This document shows positions 15,731-24,680 of a stretch of 48,532 nucleotides of DNA, piece by piece. The stretch is from assembly GCA_964560145.1 (NCBI GenBank), contig CAZLKS010000002.1:1-48532 (forward strand), written 5' to 3'. Position 1 is the first letter of the stretch; each line of letters begins with the position of its first letter. Origin of the DNA: JAHFLF01 sp964560145. Lineage in GTDB: Bacteria > Patescibacteriota > Minisyncoccia > UBA6257 > 1-14-0-10-44-23. The translations under genes and the position numbers were made by a program. The notes under the pieces are model-generated. The model had not been told where the DNA came from. It searched no databases and saw only the letters and a program-made list of their open reading frames with translations.

Positions 15731-16195
15731 TTATGAATCTTTTGCACTACCTTTCTGTACTGCGACGTGCTCAGTATGCAAATCCTTTAGAAGTTTCAAG
15801 ATGTCCTGCGGAAGGTTGTCAGACTTATATATATACATATCCACTCCCCGATCCTTCGCAAGTGCTCCATATTTTTCCTCGGGATAGCTCGAATACACAA
15901 TCACTTTGACTCCCTTGAGCTCAGGGTCATTTTTTATCCGCGAAATAAAATCAAGACCAACCTCCGGCGAGGTCTTAAACGAATCATCATGCTCTTTCTG
16001 CTTCATCACTAAGTCCAAGAAAACAAAGTCTGGACGCATTTTCTCATCAGACAAAAACCGCTCTGCAGCTTCTACGCCATCAGCAACGAGCAGGTCAAAC
16101 TCATTTCCCAAGTTATGCAACCAAAAAACATCGGTAAAAAACAACCGTGAAGTCACGTTACTTTCTACGAGTAAAAGCCTCGCTTTTGTATCCAT
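15731..16195 (-). CDS. Response-regulator receiver-domain protein
   Basis: The product is 154 aa and consists only of a receiver domain. The expected phospho-acceptor is Asp61 (PDFVFLDLVM), Lys124 (YIYKSD) is the conserved lysine, and Ser102/103 (IVYSSYP) takes the switch Thr/Ser place. The acidic pocket is weak: Glu11 stands where two acidic residues usually occur. There is no DNA-binding domain, so it likely acts by protein contact. Its ATG overlaps the stop of the FN3 gene (TAATG) and it precedes the ABC ATPase by 5 nt, which suggests it signals to the transporter. No histidine kinase is seen in the window. Confidence 0.85.
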   Translation of the reverse strand: MDTKARLLLVESNVTSRLFFTDVFWLHNLGNEFDLLVADGVEAAERFLSDEKMRPDFVFLDLVMKQKEHDDSFKTSPEVGLDFISRIKNDPELKGVKVIVYSSYPEEKYGALAKDRGVDMYIYKSDNLPQDILKLLKDLHTEHVAVQKGSAKDS

Positions 16196-19100
16196 TATGG
16201 GTTGATGTTCTTAATAAACTTAAAGGTATCGTTGAAGTTACCCAAGATTACGTCGAGGATTGATTGTGCCTCCTGCGGAGTGATGAGCGTTCGTGGACCA
16301 AGCTTCGCTTTGTTGCCGAACTTATCAACCGAGGTGATTAACATAGTATACACAGTTTTTGGCTTCAAGTTCAAAAGTGCAACGGTGTGGTTAAGGGACA
16401 AATTCTTAGTATCTTCGTAGCGACTCGTTAAATCGTTCACATCCTGAAGCGAACCCTCGCTATAGTCGACAATCGATGTCGCTGGTTCATCGGTGAGCCA
16501 CGAAACAACCGTTTGGATTCTGTCAGTTCTCCCTGGCACCACAAAGCTCTCTGCTTTAAAGTTTGAGATAACCGGCATACTCACATCACGCTTAATAACC
16601 ACCTTTACGGGTTCAGCTGAAAGAACATTGTCATCCGCGTTAACACCAGATACTCGAACTTCATAAGTCGCTCCCTGTGGAAGATTCTCGATGAGCATCT
16701 CGTGCTTGGTCACCATCGCAGCAGTATCTTTTTTATTTACTGCACCAGTCACCACGTCTTTATATTCAACGATTGAAGTCGCTGGAGCATCAGTAGTCCA
16801 AGAAACGATGAATGATGAGTTTGTCGTACCGCTGATAAATGGCTTTATCTTACCCGCTTTAGTCGTAAATGTTCTGTCGAGGCTCTTACCAAGCGTACCC
16901 ACGAGAGTTTTACTGCGTACTTGGTAATGATACAGCGTGTTTGGCGTCAAACCAGTTACAACTACTGAGTGCTCCTTAACCGCCTCTTCCTGTCCACTCT
17001 GTTCAACAGGGTACGGCTTATCCGCCTCTTCGCGATACTCCCCTTTTGTTGCAAGCCCAACGAGCGAAGATCCTTTTATGTTTGTCTTCCAACTTATCTT
17101 CGCCTCTGTTTCGGCAACTTCACTCACGCTGATATCAGAAATAGTTGGTGGCAACAATGAAGGCAGCGAGGACTCGATAATGTCACTGAGCTTACTCTGA
17201 AGATCGGCGATGTCTGATATTTGTTCTAAGTCCTCGTTAGCCTCTGCCACAAATCGAGTCGCAAAAATCTGAGATGGTGCAACACCAAGATTTCCTGCCG
17301 CATCAAAAGACTTCGCCACAAACGAGTACTGCCCGCCAAGTCTCAAGTTCGGTAAAACAATTACCGGGTCGCCGCTTAATTCCGTAGATCCAATAGTAAC
17401 AACCTTACCCAGCTCATCCCTGAGCTCCACGAAGGAACGTGACATTTCGTCGGTATGCCACGTCACCGTTGCCTGAAAACCTTTAATGTCTTTAACCTTA
17501 ACATTTGTTAATACTGGCGGCGTTGTGTCTCCTCTTGTTACGCCACCACCACCGCCATTATTGATGGCGTTCGTCAGACTTGATACAAGCACTACATAGT
17601 CTTGCGTTGTCGACACGGTCTGCGTAGACGATATTCCTTCATTCGAAGCTTGGTCTACCGAATGAGCTGCATAGAAATAATCCGTCTGCGCCGTTAAACC
17701 AGTGAGGGTAACGATGTGATAAATGGAAGGAGTCGAATCAAGCGTCGTGAGTGTCGAAAGACTGGTTGACGCGGTGCCATAGGCGACTTGCGAAGTCGAC
17801 AGTTCATCTGTCTGCCAGACAATGACTGCCGTGTTCGCTGCTACGACTGGTGTAGAAATATTAGAGATAACCGGTGCTTTTACGTCTTCTGTAGTGTTGA
17901 ATGAATAATACGATCTACCGTTATTATCAGTAGTGGTGTTACTCGATGCATCAGTTGACTCAACGTAGTAGTAATAGGTTGTTCCAGCAGTAAGTCCTGT
18001 CAGATTAACCTGGTGATGATACACCGTTGTCGAAGTTGGCCCACCAACCAAGCTCCCGGTGCCAGCAGTCTGTAGGTTTGATAAGAGTGCATTATCGGCG
18101 TACTTCACGATTGAGCTTGAGTCAATATTGGTGTCCCAAGAAATAGTAGCAATACTGTCGCTGATACTTGGCGTTGTAACGTTGCTGATAATCGGGCCAC
18201 CAGCGGTTGTGATAGTATACCCTGCTCCACCATTGCTATCGGTCGAGGCATTATCCAAAATGTCTGAAGAACGAACGCGATAATGATACAGCGTGTTCGG
18301 CGTTAAACCGGTAACCGTAACCACGTGACTCGTCACCATCGTACTCACCGTTTTTGACGAACCAAAACCGACATCGGGATCGGCGGAATACTGCACGACA
18401 GAGTCAGAAAGCTCATCGGTGTTCCAAAGAATAGTAAACCAGGTGCTCTGGGTTGTTGAGGCGGTAACCCCAGAAATAACTGGAGCAGCAAGGTCAGAGC
18501 CACCCTGTCCGTTAGGCAAATCACTCACCGCAGAGGTAAACGCCGAAGAATCACCATCACTATCAATGGCCTGAATCTTGTAATAGTAGGTTGTCGACGA
18601 TGCAAGGCCAGAATCGAGGTAGTAGTTGTAATTTGCGTCATTGATTGTGGTATAGAGACTATACGTCGAACCGCTATCAGTGGACCTGTATATCTTATAC
18701 GACGAGAACGCTGCACCAGATGCCGCAGAATACGCCTGCCAATAAACGAATTCCTTAAAATCGCTCGATGTCACACTCGAAACATCCTGAATTTCAAAAT
18801 TCTGTGGCGTTTGCGGCACCACGCCAGTTCTATTAGTTTGATTACTAAAAACGTCTTTGGCCTGCAAATACACTGTCGGATTAGAAACGTTTGCAAACGT
18901 CCAGTTGATAGTCTGACTTGTCGTTGAAGCGTTCACCGTTTGCCACTGACCACTAATTGCATTCAAGCCATCAGCTGACAAATCGGAATTATTAGAAAGT
19001 CGATACGTAATGTTGCTATTGTCGGTTATTGCAAGCGATAGCGTCCCCGAAGCCTGGTTGAGCGTATAGGTGCCCACCGACGGTGCCGCGGTATCCACCG

Positions 19101-21819
19101 TGAAGGCTGCAGACGTTGCCGAGGCGGTATTATTTGCTCCCTCGTTATCATTCGCAGTCACGCGTACTTTTGTCAGAGGCTTAAAAAGATTCGATATAGA
19201 ACTGGTTGCAGTCCAAGCAACGGTATACGTCGTATAAGAACTCTGATCAACCACCTTATTGCTCGTCGCCGCAGCAGCCAGAGCCCCGCTCGAGATTGCC
19301 GACCACGTACTGCCGTTGTCTACTGAATACTCGAAAGACGGAGTGATGTATCCGGGGTTCGCTGAGCCGCTTGAGGTATCTTGGTCGCGCACTGAATAAC
19401 TAATCGTTGCCGTGCCATCGCTGTTTTGCACACCGGAAACACCGCCAGCAGATGCAGTGGGATAATTCGCATCGAAATCAGGCGCAGCATTCACAACGTA
19501 CTTCACCAGTACGGACGAAAGAATTGCGGTTTGAGCCGAGTCTGTAGAAGCAAAGAATGCCTTGTACTGGAACCACTGATCACTTGACCCATCACGCAGT
19601 GTCGATGGAAACGTTTCGCTACCAGTCGGACTTACAAAATAAGAACCACTTGTGCCATCAGGCCCCATCCAGCCCGTGTAGGTCCCTGGAGATCCGCCAC
19701 TATCCGGTGCCGTGCGAAATTGAAACTTAACCGTCGCCTCTGAACTACTAGCAGCAGTCCAAATGATTTGAGAAAGGACGTTCGAGGAATCTCCACTGTT
19801 GTATGCCGATGAAGTCAGTGTAGTGCTCGCCGGCGTGTAACTAATCGTAATACTATCAAGCGATGGATTCGTAACACCATCGGAGCTGGTCATGTTGACG
19901 CGGTACTGAACATATCTATTGGTTCCTAACCCAGAAATCGAACCACCCGAAGCAACGCTAGTTTGCCAGCTGGTCCAGGTACCATCAGGAGTCGCCGTAT
20001 TCCCCGCCCGAACATCAACAGTAAGAGCTGAATAAGTTGGAACGCTGGAGGTATACGAAATAGTAGTTAATGGACTTGCCGTCGTCGCATCAAGCACTGC
20101 GGACGTATAGGTACCAGTCGTTGTATTTTGATACAGCATAGTAACTTCAGCGGCCGATAACGCACGCTTAAAGATACGCACTTCATCCTGCTTACCATTG
20201 AAGTACAGAGCGTCACTGCCTCCCTGACAAAGATACAACGGTATATTTGTAGCAGTGAGATTTCCCGAAGCGCTCGTCCAGGTCTGCGTCTGTGTTCCAT
20301 TTATATACAGACGTGTCGTGGCCCCGTCATAGGTGACAGTCATATGGGTCCAGGTTGCCTCTGGAAAAGTTGCAGTTGATGACAAGGTGACTCCTGCAAA
20401 CTGCATCTGTACGACTCGCTCCCCTGCAGTTCCACCGTTAAGAAGAATTCGGAAGGCTGCATCACCATATTGGCTTCTTGTCACAACCGACATCTGATTC
20501 AGACTCGAAGTTTTATACAGCCACGCGGAGTACGTAAAATCCCGCGTGATGCTATCAAGTGATGCAGAGTCCGGTGCGGTGACATAATCATTCGTTCCAT
20601 CACACACGAGTGCCTGCCCGACTACACCAGTAGTAAAGGTTGCACCATTTGTGAGTGTTCCAGTGTTACTATTACCACTTGCATCATTGGCTGTCGTGCC
20701 GCTGCCCTCGTCAAAGGTATACTCTACCACCTCTCCGTTCGCAGCAAACAATCTTGATACCTCAGTACTCGTGAGTGCGCGATTATAAATCCTTGCTTCA
20801 TCTATTGTTCCGGCAAATCCAGCGCTCGTGCCAGCCCCTCCCAACTTAAACGCCGTCATCGCCTCTGAATACATCGTCGTCGTACTCGCCACTTGCGCTC
20901 CATCAAAATAAACAGCCGTCGTACCGGTGTTACTGCCGGCATCATTCCACGTAAAAGCAAGATGATGCCACGTGCCGCTGGCAAAAGGTGTCAGCGAGTC
21001 ATTGAAGGTCATCTGTGCACCGGTATTTGCTGTATACGTCCATCCGAATTGCCAGGTGTTATTCGCCAGTCTGGTTCCTTTAATGCTGCTTCCGTTTCCA
21101 TTAGTGATACTCCAAAGACTGTGTGCCGTACTATCACCAGAAGCAAACGCCGGTTTCACCCAAAGCGAAATCGTACCTCCCTGCCCGGTACCATAGTTAA
21201 TCTGTGAAGCAGGTATACTCACGTAATCGTCGCCACCATCAAAAATCAGACCAGTCCCAATTTTACCGGAGCTCGTCCATCCACTACTGGCGGTTGCGGG
21301 GCTGGCTATTCCGTTCAGTGTGCCAGTATTTCCATTTCCTGTTCCATCGGCAACCGAAGTACCCGTATTCTCGCTAAACGTGAACTGACTCGTCATATCA
21401 GGAATCGCTCCCGAAAACCCAACGCTTCCAGCAGAACCCGATCCGTTAACAATCGTCGTACTATTCGTGCCAAGGTTAAAGTCCGTAGCCGTAGTCTGAG
21501 CTAGGCCAGAGCTCGAACTGGTAGCAGTATATATTCCGGTCGCACCGGCAGTAACCGTTGAATCCTTGCTGTCATACTTCGTCCAACCGCTTTGGTTAGA
21601 AGCATTCGTCGGCCGCGTCCCTCCATCTAATCCCCCCGCCCAACTCGTCTGCGTCCAAGTAAGCGTCGCAGCCTGAGCGAGTTCAAACTTAAAAACATCG
21701 GTAAGAACAATGCCGACGATTAAACTACCGACAAGAAGAGAACCAAAAACAGACCGCGTATGTTTATGCAGTAAAAATCGCCTTAAACGATGAGCTGAAC
21801 CAATGCGTATTCGGTGCAT
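16195..21819 (-). CDS. Giant exported LamG/fibronectin type III surface protein
   Basis: The product is 1874 aa. The N-terminus has basic residues then one hydrophobic helix (SVFGSLLVGSLIVGIVLTDVF) and an ALAQAA-like site (ELAQAAT), consistent with export. Two LamG domains follow at about residues 148-345 and 364-570. A GPDGTSGSYF module at about 700-790 is shared with the protein at 2-1222. Then come many FN3 domains, several of the purple-acid-phosphatase-like type (GLTPNTLYHYRVRS, WQTDELSTSQVAYG). No LPXTG or membrane anchor ends the chain. Probably adhesive or structural. It is first in an operon with a receiver protein and MacB-type ABC genes. An SD (AAGGAT, 21826-21831) and an extended -10 precede the ATG. 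Confidence 0.9.
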   Translation of the reverse strand: MHRIRIGSAHRLRRFLLHKHTRSVFGSLLVGSLIVGIVLTDVFKFELAQAATLTWTQTSWAGGLDGGTRPTNASNQSGWTKYDSKDSTVTAGATGIYTATSSSSGLAQTTATDFNLGTNSTTIVNGSGSAGSVGFSGAIPDMTSQFTFSENTGTSVADGTGNGNTGTLNGIASPATASSGWTSSGKIGTGLIFDGGDDYVSIPASQINYGTGQGGTISLWVKPAFASGDSTAHSLWSITNGNGSSIKGTRLANNTWQFGWTYTANTGAQMTFNDSLTPFASGTWHHLAFTWNDAGSNTGTTAVYFDGAQVASTTTMYSEAMTAFKLGGAGTSAGFAGTIDEARIYNRALTSTEVSRLFAANGEVVEYTFDEGSGTTANDASGNSNTGTLTNGATFTTGVVGQALVCDGTNDYVTAPDSASLDSITRDFTYSAWLYKTSSLNQMSVVTRSQYGDAAFRILLNGGTAGERVVQMQFAGVTLSSTATFPEATWTHMTVTYDGATTRLYINGTQTQTWTSASGNLTATNIPLYLCQGGSDALYFNGKQDEVRIFKRALSAAEVTMLYQNTTTGTYTSAVLDATTASPLTTISYTSSVPTYSALTVDVRAGNTATPDGTWTSWQTSVASGGSISGLGTNRYVQYRVNMTSSDGVTNPSLDSITISYTPASTTLTSSAYNSGDSSNVLSQIIWTAASSSEATVKFQFRTAPDSGGSPGTYTGWMGPDGTSGSYFVSPTGSETFPSTLRDGSSDQWFQYKAFFASTDSAQTAILSSVLVKYVVNAAPDFDANYPTASAGGVSGVQNSDGTATISYSVRDQDTSSGSANPGYITPSFEYSVDNGSTWSAISSGALAAAATSNKVVDQSSYTTYTVAWTATSSISNLFKPLTKVRVTANDNEGANNTASATSAAFTVDTAAPSVGTYTLNQASGTLSLAITDNSNITYRLSNNSDLSADGLNAISGQWQTVNASTTSQTINWTFANVSNPTVYLQAKDVFSNQTNRTGVVPQTPQNFEIQDVSSVTSSDFKEFVYWQAYSAASGAAFSSYKIYRSTDSGSTYSLYTTINDANYNYYLDSGLASSTTYYYKIQAIDSDGDSSAFTSAVSDLPNGQGGSDLAAPVISGVTASTTQSTWFTILWNTDELSDSVVQYSADPDVGFGSSKTVSTMVTSHVVTVTGLTPNTLYHYRVRSSDILDNASTDSNGGAGYTITTAGGPIISNVTTPSISDSIATISWDTNIDSSSIVKYADNALLSNLQTAGTGSLVGGPTSTTVYHHQVNLTGLTAGTTYYYYVESTDASSNTTTDNNGRSYYSFNTTEDVKAPVISNISTPVVAANTAVIVWQTDELSTSQVAYGTASTSLSTLTTLDSTPSIYHIVTLTGLTAQTDYFYAAHSVDQASNEGISSTQTVSTTQDYVVLVSSLTNAINNGGGGGVTRGDTTPPVLTNVKVKDIKGFQATVTWHTDEMSRSFVELRDELGKVVTIGSTELSGDPVIVLPNLRLGGQYSFVAKSFDAAGNLGVAPSQIFATRFVAEANEDLEQISDIADLQSKLSDIIESSLPSLLPPTISDISVSEVAETEAKISWKTNIKGSSLVGLATKGEYREEADKPYPVEQSGQEEAVKEHSVVVTGLTPNTLYHYQVRSKTLVGTLGKSLDRTFTTKAGKIKPFISGTTNSSFIVSWTTDAPATSIVEYKDVVTGAVNKKDTAAMVTKHEMLIENLPQGATYEVRVSGVNADDNVLSAEPVKVVIKRDVSMPVISNFKAESFVVPGRTDRIQTVVSWLTDEPATSIVDYSEGSLQDVNDLTSRYEDTKNLSLNHTVALLNLKPKTVYTMLITSVDKFGNKAKLGPRTLITPQEAQSILDVILGNFNDTFKFIKNINP

Positions 21820-21852
21820 TAAAATATCCTTAAAACCAAACTTCTCATATAA

Positions 21853-21861
21853 AGTATATCA
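21853..21861 (-). promoter_or_regulatory. Extended -10 promoter of the FN3 operon
   Basis: The minus strand reads TGATATACT (TATACT at 21858-21853). No good -35 is visible. A leader of about 27 nt would hold the SD AAGGAT before the ATG at 21819, unlike the leaderless genes nearby. Confidence 0.55.
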
Positions 21862-21910
21862 TTAAAAACACCCCACCGGTTAACGGAGTCAGTCCCCTTT
21901 AAATCGAAAT

Positions 21911-21960
21911 TCGGGACATCGTAAGTCCCAAAATGAATCTCGGGACTTACGATGTCCCGA
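21911..21960. repeat. Perfect 19-bp inverted repeat
   Basis: Arms 21911-21929 and 21942-21960 are perfect inverted copies around a 12-nt loop, and each arm starts and ends with GGGAC/GTCCC-like ends. It follows the tRNA-Ser pair on the minus strand, but there is no U-tract, so it resembles a small dispersed palindromic repeat more than a standard terminator. Confidence 0.7.
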
Positions 21961-21996
21961 GATGCGAACAAAGCCCTTATTGCGACGAACCGAAGG

Positions 21997-22083
21997 CGGA
22001 GGGGGTGAGATTCGAACTCACGAGACCTATTAGAGTCCAGCGGTTTAGTAAACCGCCGCATTCGACCGCTCTGCCACCCCTCC
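21997..22083 (-). tRNA. tRNA-Ser with anticodon ACT
   Basis: 87 nt, class II. Acceptor arms GGAGGGG/CCCCTCC, D-arm GCAGAGCGGTCGAATGC as in the neighbouring tRNA-Ser, long variable arm, T arm GTGAG-TTCGAAT-CTCAC, discriminator G. The anticodon stem GCGGT/ACCGC closes the loop TTACTAA, which gives ACT, so codons AGU/AGC. A34 in a serine AGY tRNA is rare in bacteria. CCA is not encoded. Confidence 0.85.
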
Positions 22084-22147
22084 ATTTTCTACGGAACAAA
22101 CACTGCGGAGCCTGAAGGATTCCTTCGATGCTCATGCCAGTTCTTTG

Positions 22148-22234
22148 CGGAGGCGGAAGGATTCGAACCTTCGGACCGGTTTCCCGGTCAACTTCTTAGC
22201 AGGAAGCTGCATTCGACCGCTCTGCCACGCCTCC
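22148..22234 (-). tRNA. tRNA-Ser(GCT)
   Basis: 87 nt, class II. Acceptor arms GGAGGCG/CGCCTCC, anticodon stem GCTTC/GAAGT with loop CTGCTAA (anticodon GCT), variable-arm stem GACCGG/CCGGTC, T arm GAAGG-TTCGAAT-CCTTC, discriminator G. It is upstream of the ACT tRNA on the same strand and shares its D arm, so the pair looks like a tandem duplication. Confidence 0.93.
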
Positions 22235-22260
22235 TCCGCTTAACCTGTTCTTACCGTAGT

Positions 22261-22289
22261 AGAATACTTTATTGCTGACCTTGGGTCAA
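22261..22289 (-). promoter_or_regulatory. Promoter of the tRNA-Ser pair
   Basis: The minus strand reads TTGACC (22289-22284), exactly 17 nt, then TATTCT (22266-22261), about 26 nt before the first tRNA. Confidence 0.7.
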
Positions 22290-22350
22290 TCGCCGATGCT
22301 TCAGCCAGAGACTGGTGTAACAAAATCATGTTCCATGCGGCTTAAGTTGC

Positions 22351-23988
22351 ATGAAACACCTCGCACGATTACCTCTTTTCTCGACCTGGGCGATTTTGTC
22401 CGGCCTTCTTTTTATAGGGCCACTCACCTCTTTCGCGGCCACCGCGCCTAGCCTTGGCACGGCAGAGACCTTCGGCGTTATCTCAAGTACATTTACAAAC
22501 TCGAACACCGTCCCCCAGTCCATTATCACTGGCGACGTTTGTTATACAACGGCCCCCGTCACGCCACCGCTCAGTATATCTGGAGCCGTTACCACCCCTT
22601 GCGATCCAGACCTTGGCTCGTCACAGGTCGCGGCACTCGCTGATATCAATGGCCAGCTCTGCGTTTCACTTGGTAGCGGTGCTGTTGACCTTGACTCAAT
22701 TGTTGTTGGCCTTAATCCTCCAGGCACTTTTCCTCCTGGTTGTTACTCAAGCGGCGGGGCGATGAACATTACCGTATCAACTTCTATCACCTTGAATGGT
22801 CTGGGCGTCTTCATATTCAAACCAACTGGCGCACTTACAACTGGTGCGAACTCGAGCGTCTTACTAACTGGCGGCGCTAATGCGGCTGACGTTTTTTGGG
22901 CCCCGATTGCCGCGGCAACGCTCGGTGCCAATGCCGCCCCTTCGATTACGCCTACGTTCATCGGAACCATCATTGATGCCGCCGGCGTTTCACTCGGACA
23001 CTTCGCAAACCTCACCGGCCGAATTCTCACATTTGGTGGCACAGTTACAACCGACGCCAACACTATCACCGTCCCAAGCGCATCTTCGCTTGCAACTCTA
23101 CGAGTCATAAAGCAGGTGGTGAATACAAGTGGCGGTAGTGCAACTGCTGCATCATTCTCATTGCACGTGAAGCTCACCGGTAGTGATGTTTCTGGCAGTC
23201 CACAAATTGGTGCAGCTTCCCCTGGAACATCCTACACGCTAGCCGCCGACACATATATCGTGAGCGAGGATACATTCTCTGGTTACGCAGCTGTATTTAG
23301 TGGTGACTGTGACGCGACTGGTAGCGTAACACTCATCGCAGGCGGCACAAAAACCTGCACAATCACCAACACCGACTCGCCGGCGACCCTTCGCATTATC
23401 AAAGAAGTGATCAATACGGGTGGTGGTAGTGCTGTTCCGCTCGACTTCACTCTTCACGTCAAAACCGCTGGTAGCGACGTTACTGGTAGTCCGCAGGTTG
23501 GCGTCGTCACCCCGGGAACTTCCTATACCCTCTCAGCTGGCTCATACACCGTCAGTGAAGATGCCAATAGCTCCTACTCACCGGCATTTAGTGGTGATTG
23601 TAATTCAAGCGGCGTAGTCGCTCTTTCAAACGGAGAAAGCAAATCCTGCACCATAACGAATACTTATATCGTAGTCACACCACCAGCAGCACTAAGCAGT
23701 TCATTCGTCGGAGCTGGCACCAGTTACTTTCTCCCCGCTCCAACAGTTGCAACTTCAACACAGACTCAAGTTCTCGTTTCCGCAATTACACTGAGTAGTC
23801 CAGCAACCAGCTCGCCAATGATTCTGGCGGTACTCACGCCGATGCCATTCCTCGCAACGTCAGACCCGCTCTTGCCGAATACTGGGCTACCACCGCGTAC
23901 CAAGAATAATCTATCCGCGATTAGTATAATCTTAGGATCGCTATTCTTAATCGGCTTGTCGTGGACAGCCGTAAAGGTCAGGGCATAA
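22351..23988 (+). CDS. Sortase-anchored DUF3494 (ice-binding-like) adhesin
   Basis: The product is 545 aa. A signal peptide (ILSGLLFIGPLTSFAATA) leads into a DUF3494 beta-helix (about 32-245; e.g. GTAETFGVISS, SITGDV-like IITGDVCY, NLTGRILTFGGTVT). Two repeats of about 95 aa follow, each starting ATLR[VI]IK and ending CTITNT, resembling prealbumin-like/SpaA-type stalk domains. The C-terminus has LPNTG, a hydrophobic helix (ISIILGSLFLIGLSWTAV) and KVRA: a sortase sorting signal. DUF3494 members bind ice or act as surface adhesins; adhesion is likelier here. The sortase gene follows 20 nt downstream, so enzyme and substrate are paired. Confidence 0.88.
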   Translation: MKHLARLPLFSTWAILSGLLFIGPLTSFAATAPSLGTAETFGVISSTFTNSNTVPQSIITGDVCYTTAPVTPPLSISGAVTTPCDPDLGSSQVAALADINGQLCVSLGSGAVDLDSIVVGLNPPGTFPPGCYSSGGAMNITVSTSITLNGLGVFIFKPTGALTTGANSSVLLTGGANAADVFWAPIAAATLGANAAPSITPTFIGTIIDAAGVSLGHFANLTGRILTFGGTVTTDANTITVPSASSLATLRVIKQVVNTSGGSATAASFSLHVKLTGSDVSGSPQIGAASPGTSYTLAADTYIVSEDTFSGYAAVFSGDCDATGSVTLIAGGTKTCTITNTDSPATLRIIKEVINTGGGSAVPLDFTLHVKTAGSDVTGSPQVGVVTPGTSYTLSAGSYTVSEDANSSYSPAFSGDCNSSGVVALSNGESKSCTITNTYIVVTPPAALSSSFVGAGTSYFLPAPTVATSTQTQVLVSAITLSSPATSSPMILAVLTPMPFLATSDPLLPNTGLPPRTKNNLSAISIILGSLFLIGLSWTAVKVRA

Positions 23989-24008
23989 CCAGGGAGTTCA
24001 CCACCCAC

Positions 24009-24596
24009 ATGCATACACTGACTTCAGTGAGACAGCGTTTACTTGTCCTAATTTGCGTCGGAACAAGTCTGACTGCCATGCTACTTTTTATCGGCGTAAG
24101 CAGTCTGCTCCCTGCAGCCATCCGAAAAGCTACCGCTGCAAGTGCTGCGTCCGTGAATCCACCGGCGACTATCAAAATCCCAAGCCTCGGTATTGACGCA
24201 AAGATTGAACAGGTGGGACTAACTATTGCCGGTGCAATCCACTCACCACGCAACCCAAGTAATGCTGCCTGGTACACCCAAAGCTCCGCACCTGGCTCCA
24301 TCGGAAACTCCATCATCGTCGGCCATTATGGTTGGGGCGAAAACCGTGCTGCAATTTTTGACACGCTACACTCAATTCAAAAAGACGCATTTATCTTTAT
24401 CACGGATCAAGAAGGGGTACTACGCAGGTTCATCGTGCGCGACATAAAAACTTTTAATGCATCTTCAGAAACTGAAATAATTTTCTCAAGCACCGACAAA
24501 AAATCCCACCTCAACCTCATCACCTGTGCCGGAAATTGGAATAAGGACCTGCAGCAATATCCAGACCGTCTCGTCGTTTTCGCCGAACTTGAATAA
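24009..24596 (+). CDS. Sortase, class E/F-like
   Basis: The product is 195 aa from the ATG at 24009; the open frame reaches a GTG at 23961 inside the previous gene. An N-terminal membrane helix (LLVLICVGTSLTAMLLFIGV) precedes the sortase barrel. Catalytic residues: His in IIVGHYGW, Cys in LITCAGNW and Arg in QYPDRLVVFAEL. The region IKIPSLGIDAKIEQVGL is the usual first strand. It should cut LPNTG in the preceding adhesin and attach it to an acceptor amine. A sortase needs a peptidoglycan-like acceptor outside the membrane, consistent with a Gram-positive-like envelope. Confidence 0.93.
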   Translation: MHTLTSVRQRLLVLICVGTSLTAMLLFIGVSSLLPAAIRKATAASAASVNPPATIKIPSLGIDAKIEQVGLTIAGAIHSPRNPSNAAWYTQSSAPGSIGNSIIVGHYGWGENRAAIFDTLHSIQKDAFIFITDQEGVLRRFIVRDIKTFNASSETEIIFSSTDKKSHLNLITCAGNWNKDLQQYPDRLVVFAELE

Positions 24597-24603
24597 GAGC
24601 GGA

Positions 24604-24633
24604 TTGGTGATTGCATTGATTTTCAGATATAAC
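24604..24633 (+). promoter_or_regulatory. Promoter of the 24681 cassette
   Basis: TTGGTG, an 18-nt spacer and TATAAC (24628-24633). The predicted leader of about 40 nt ends in AGGAGGT (24671-24677) three nt before GTG. Confidence 0.45.
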
Positions 24634-24680
24634 CCGAGTAGGTTTACGATGTCACTCTAACAATCAACAGAGGAGGTCTC

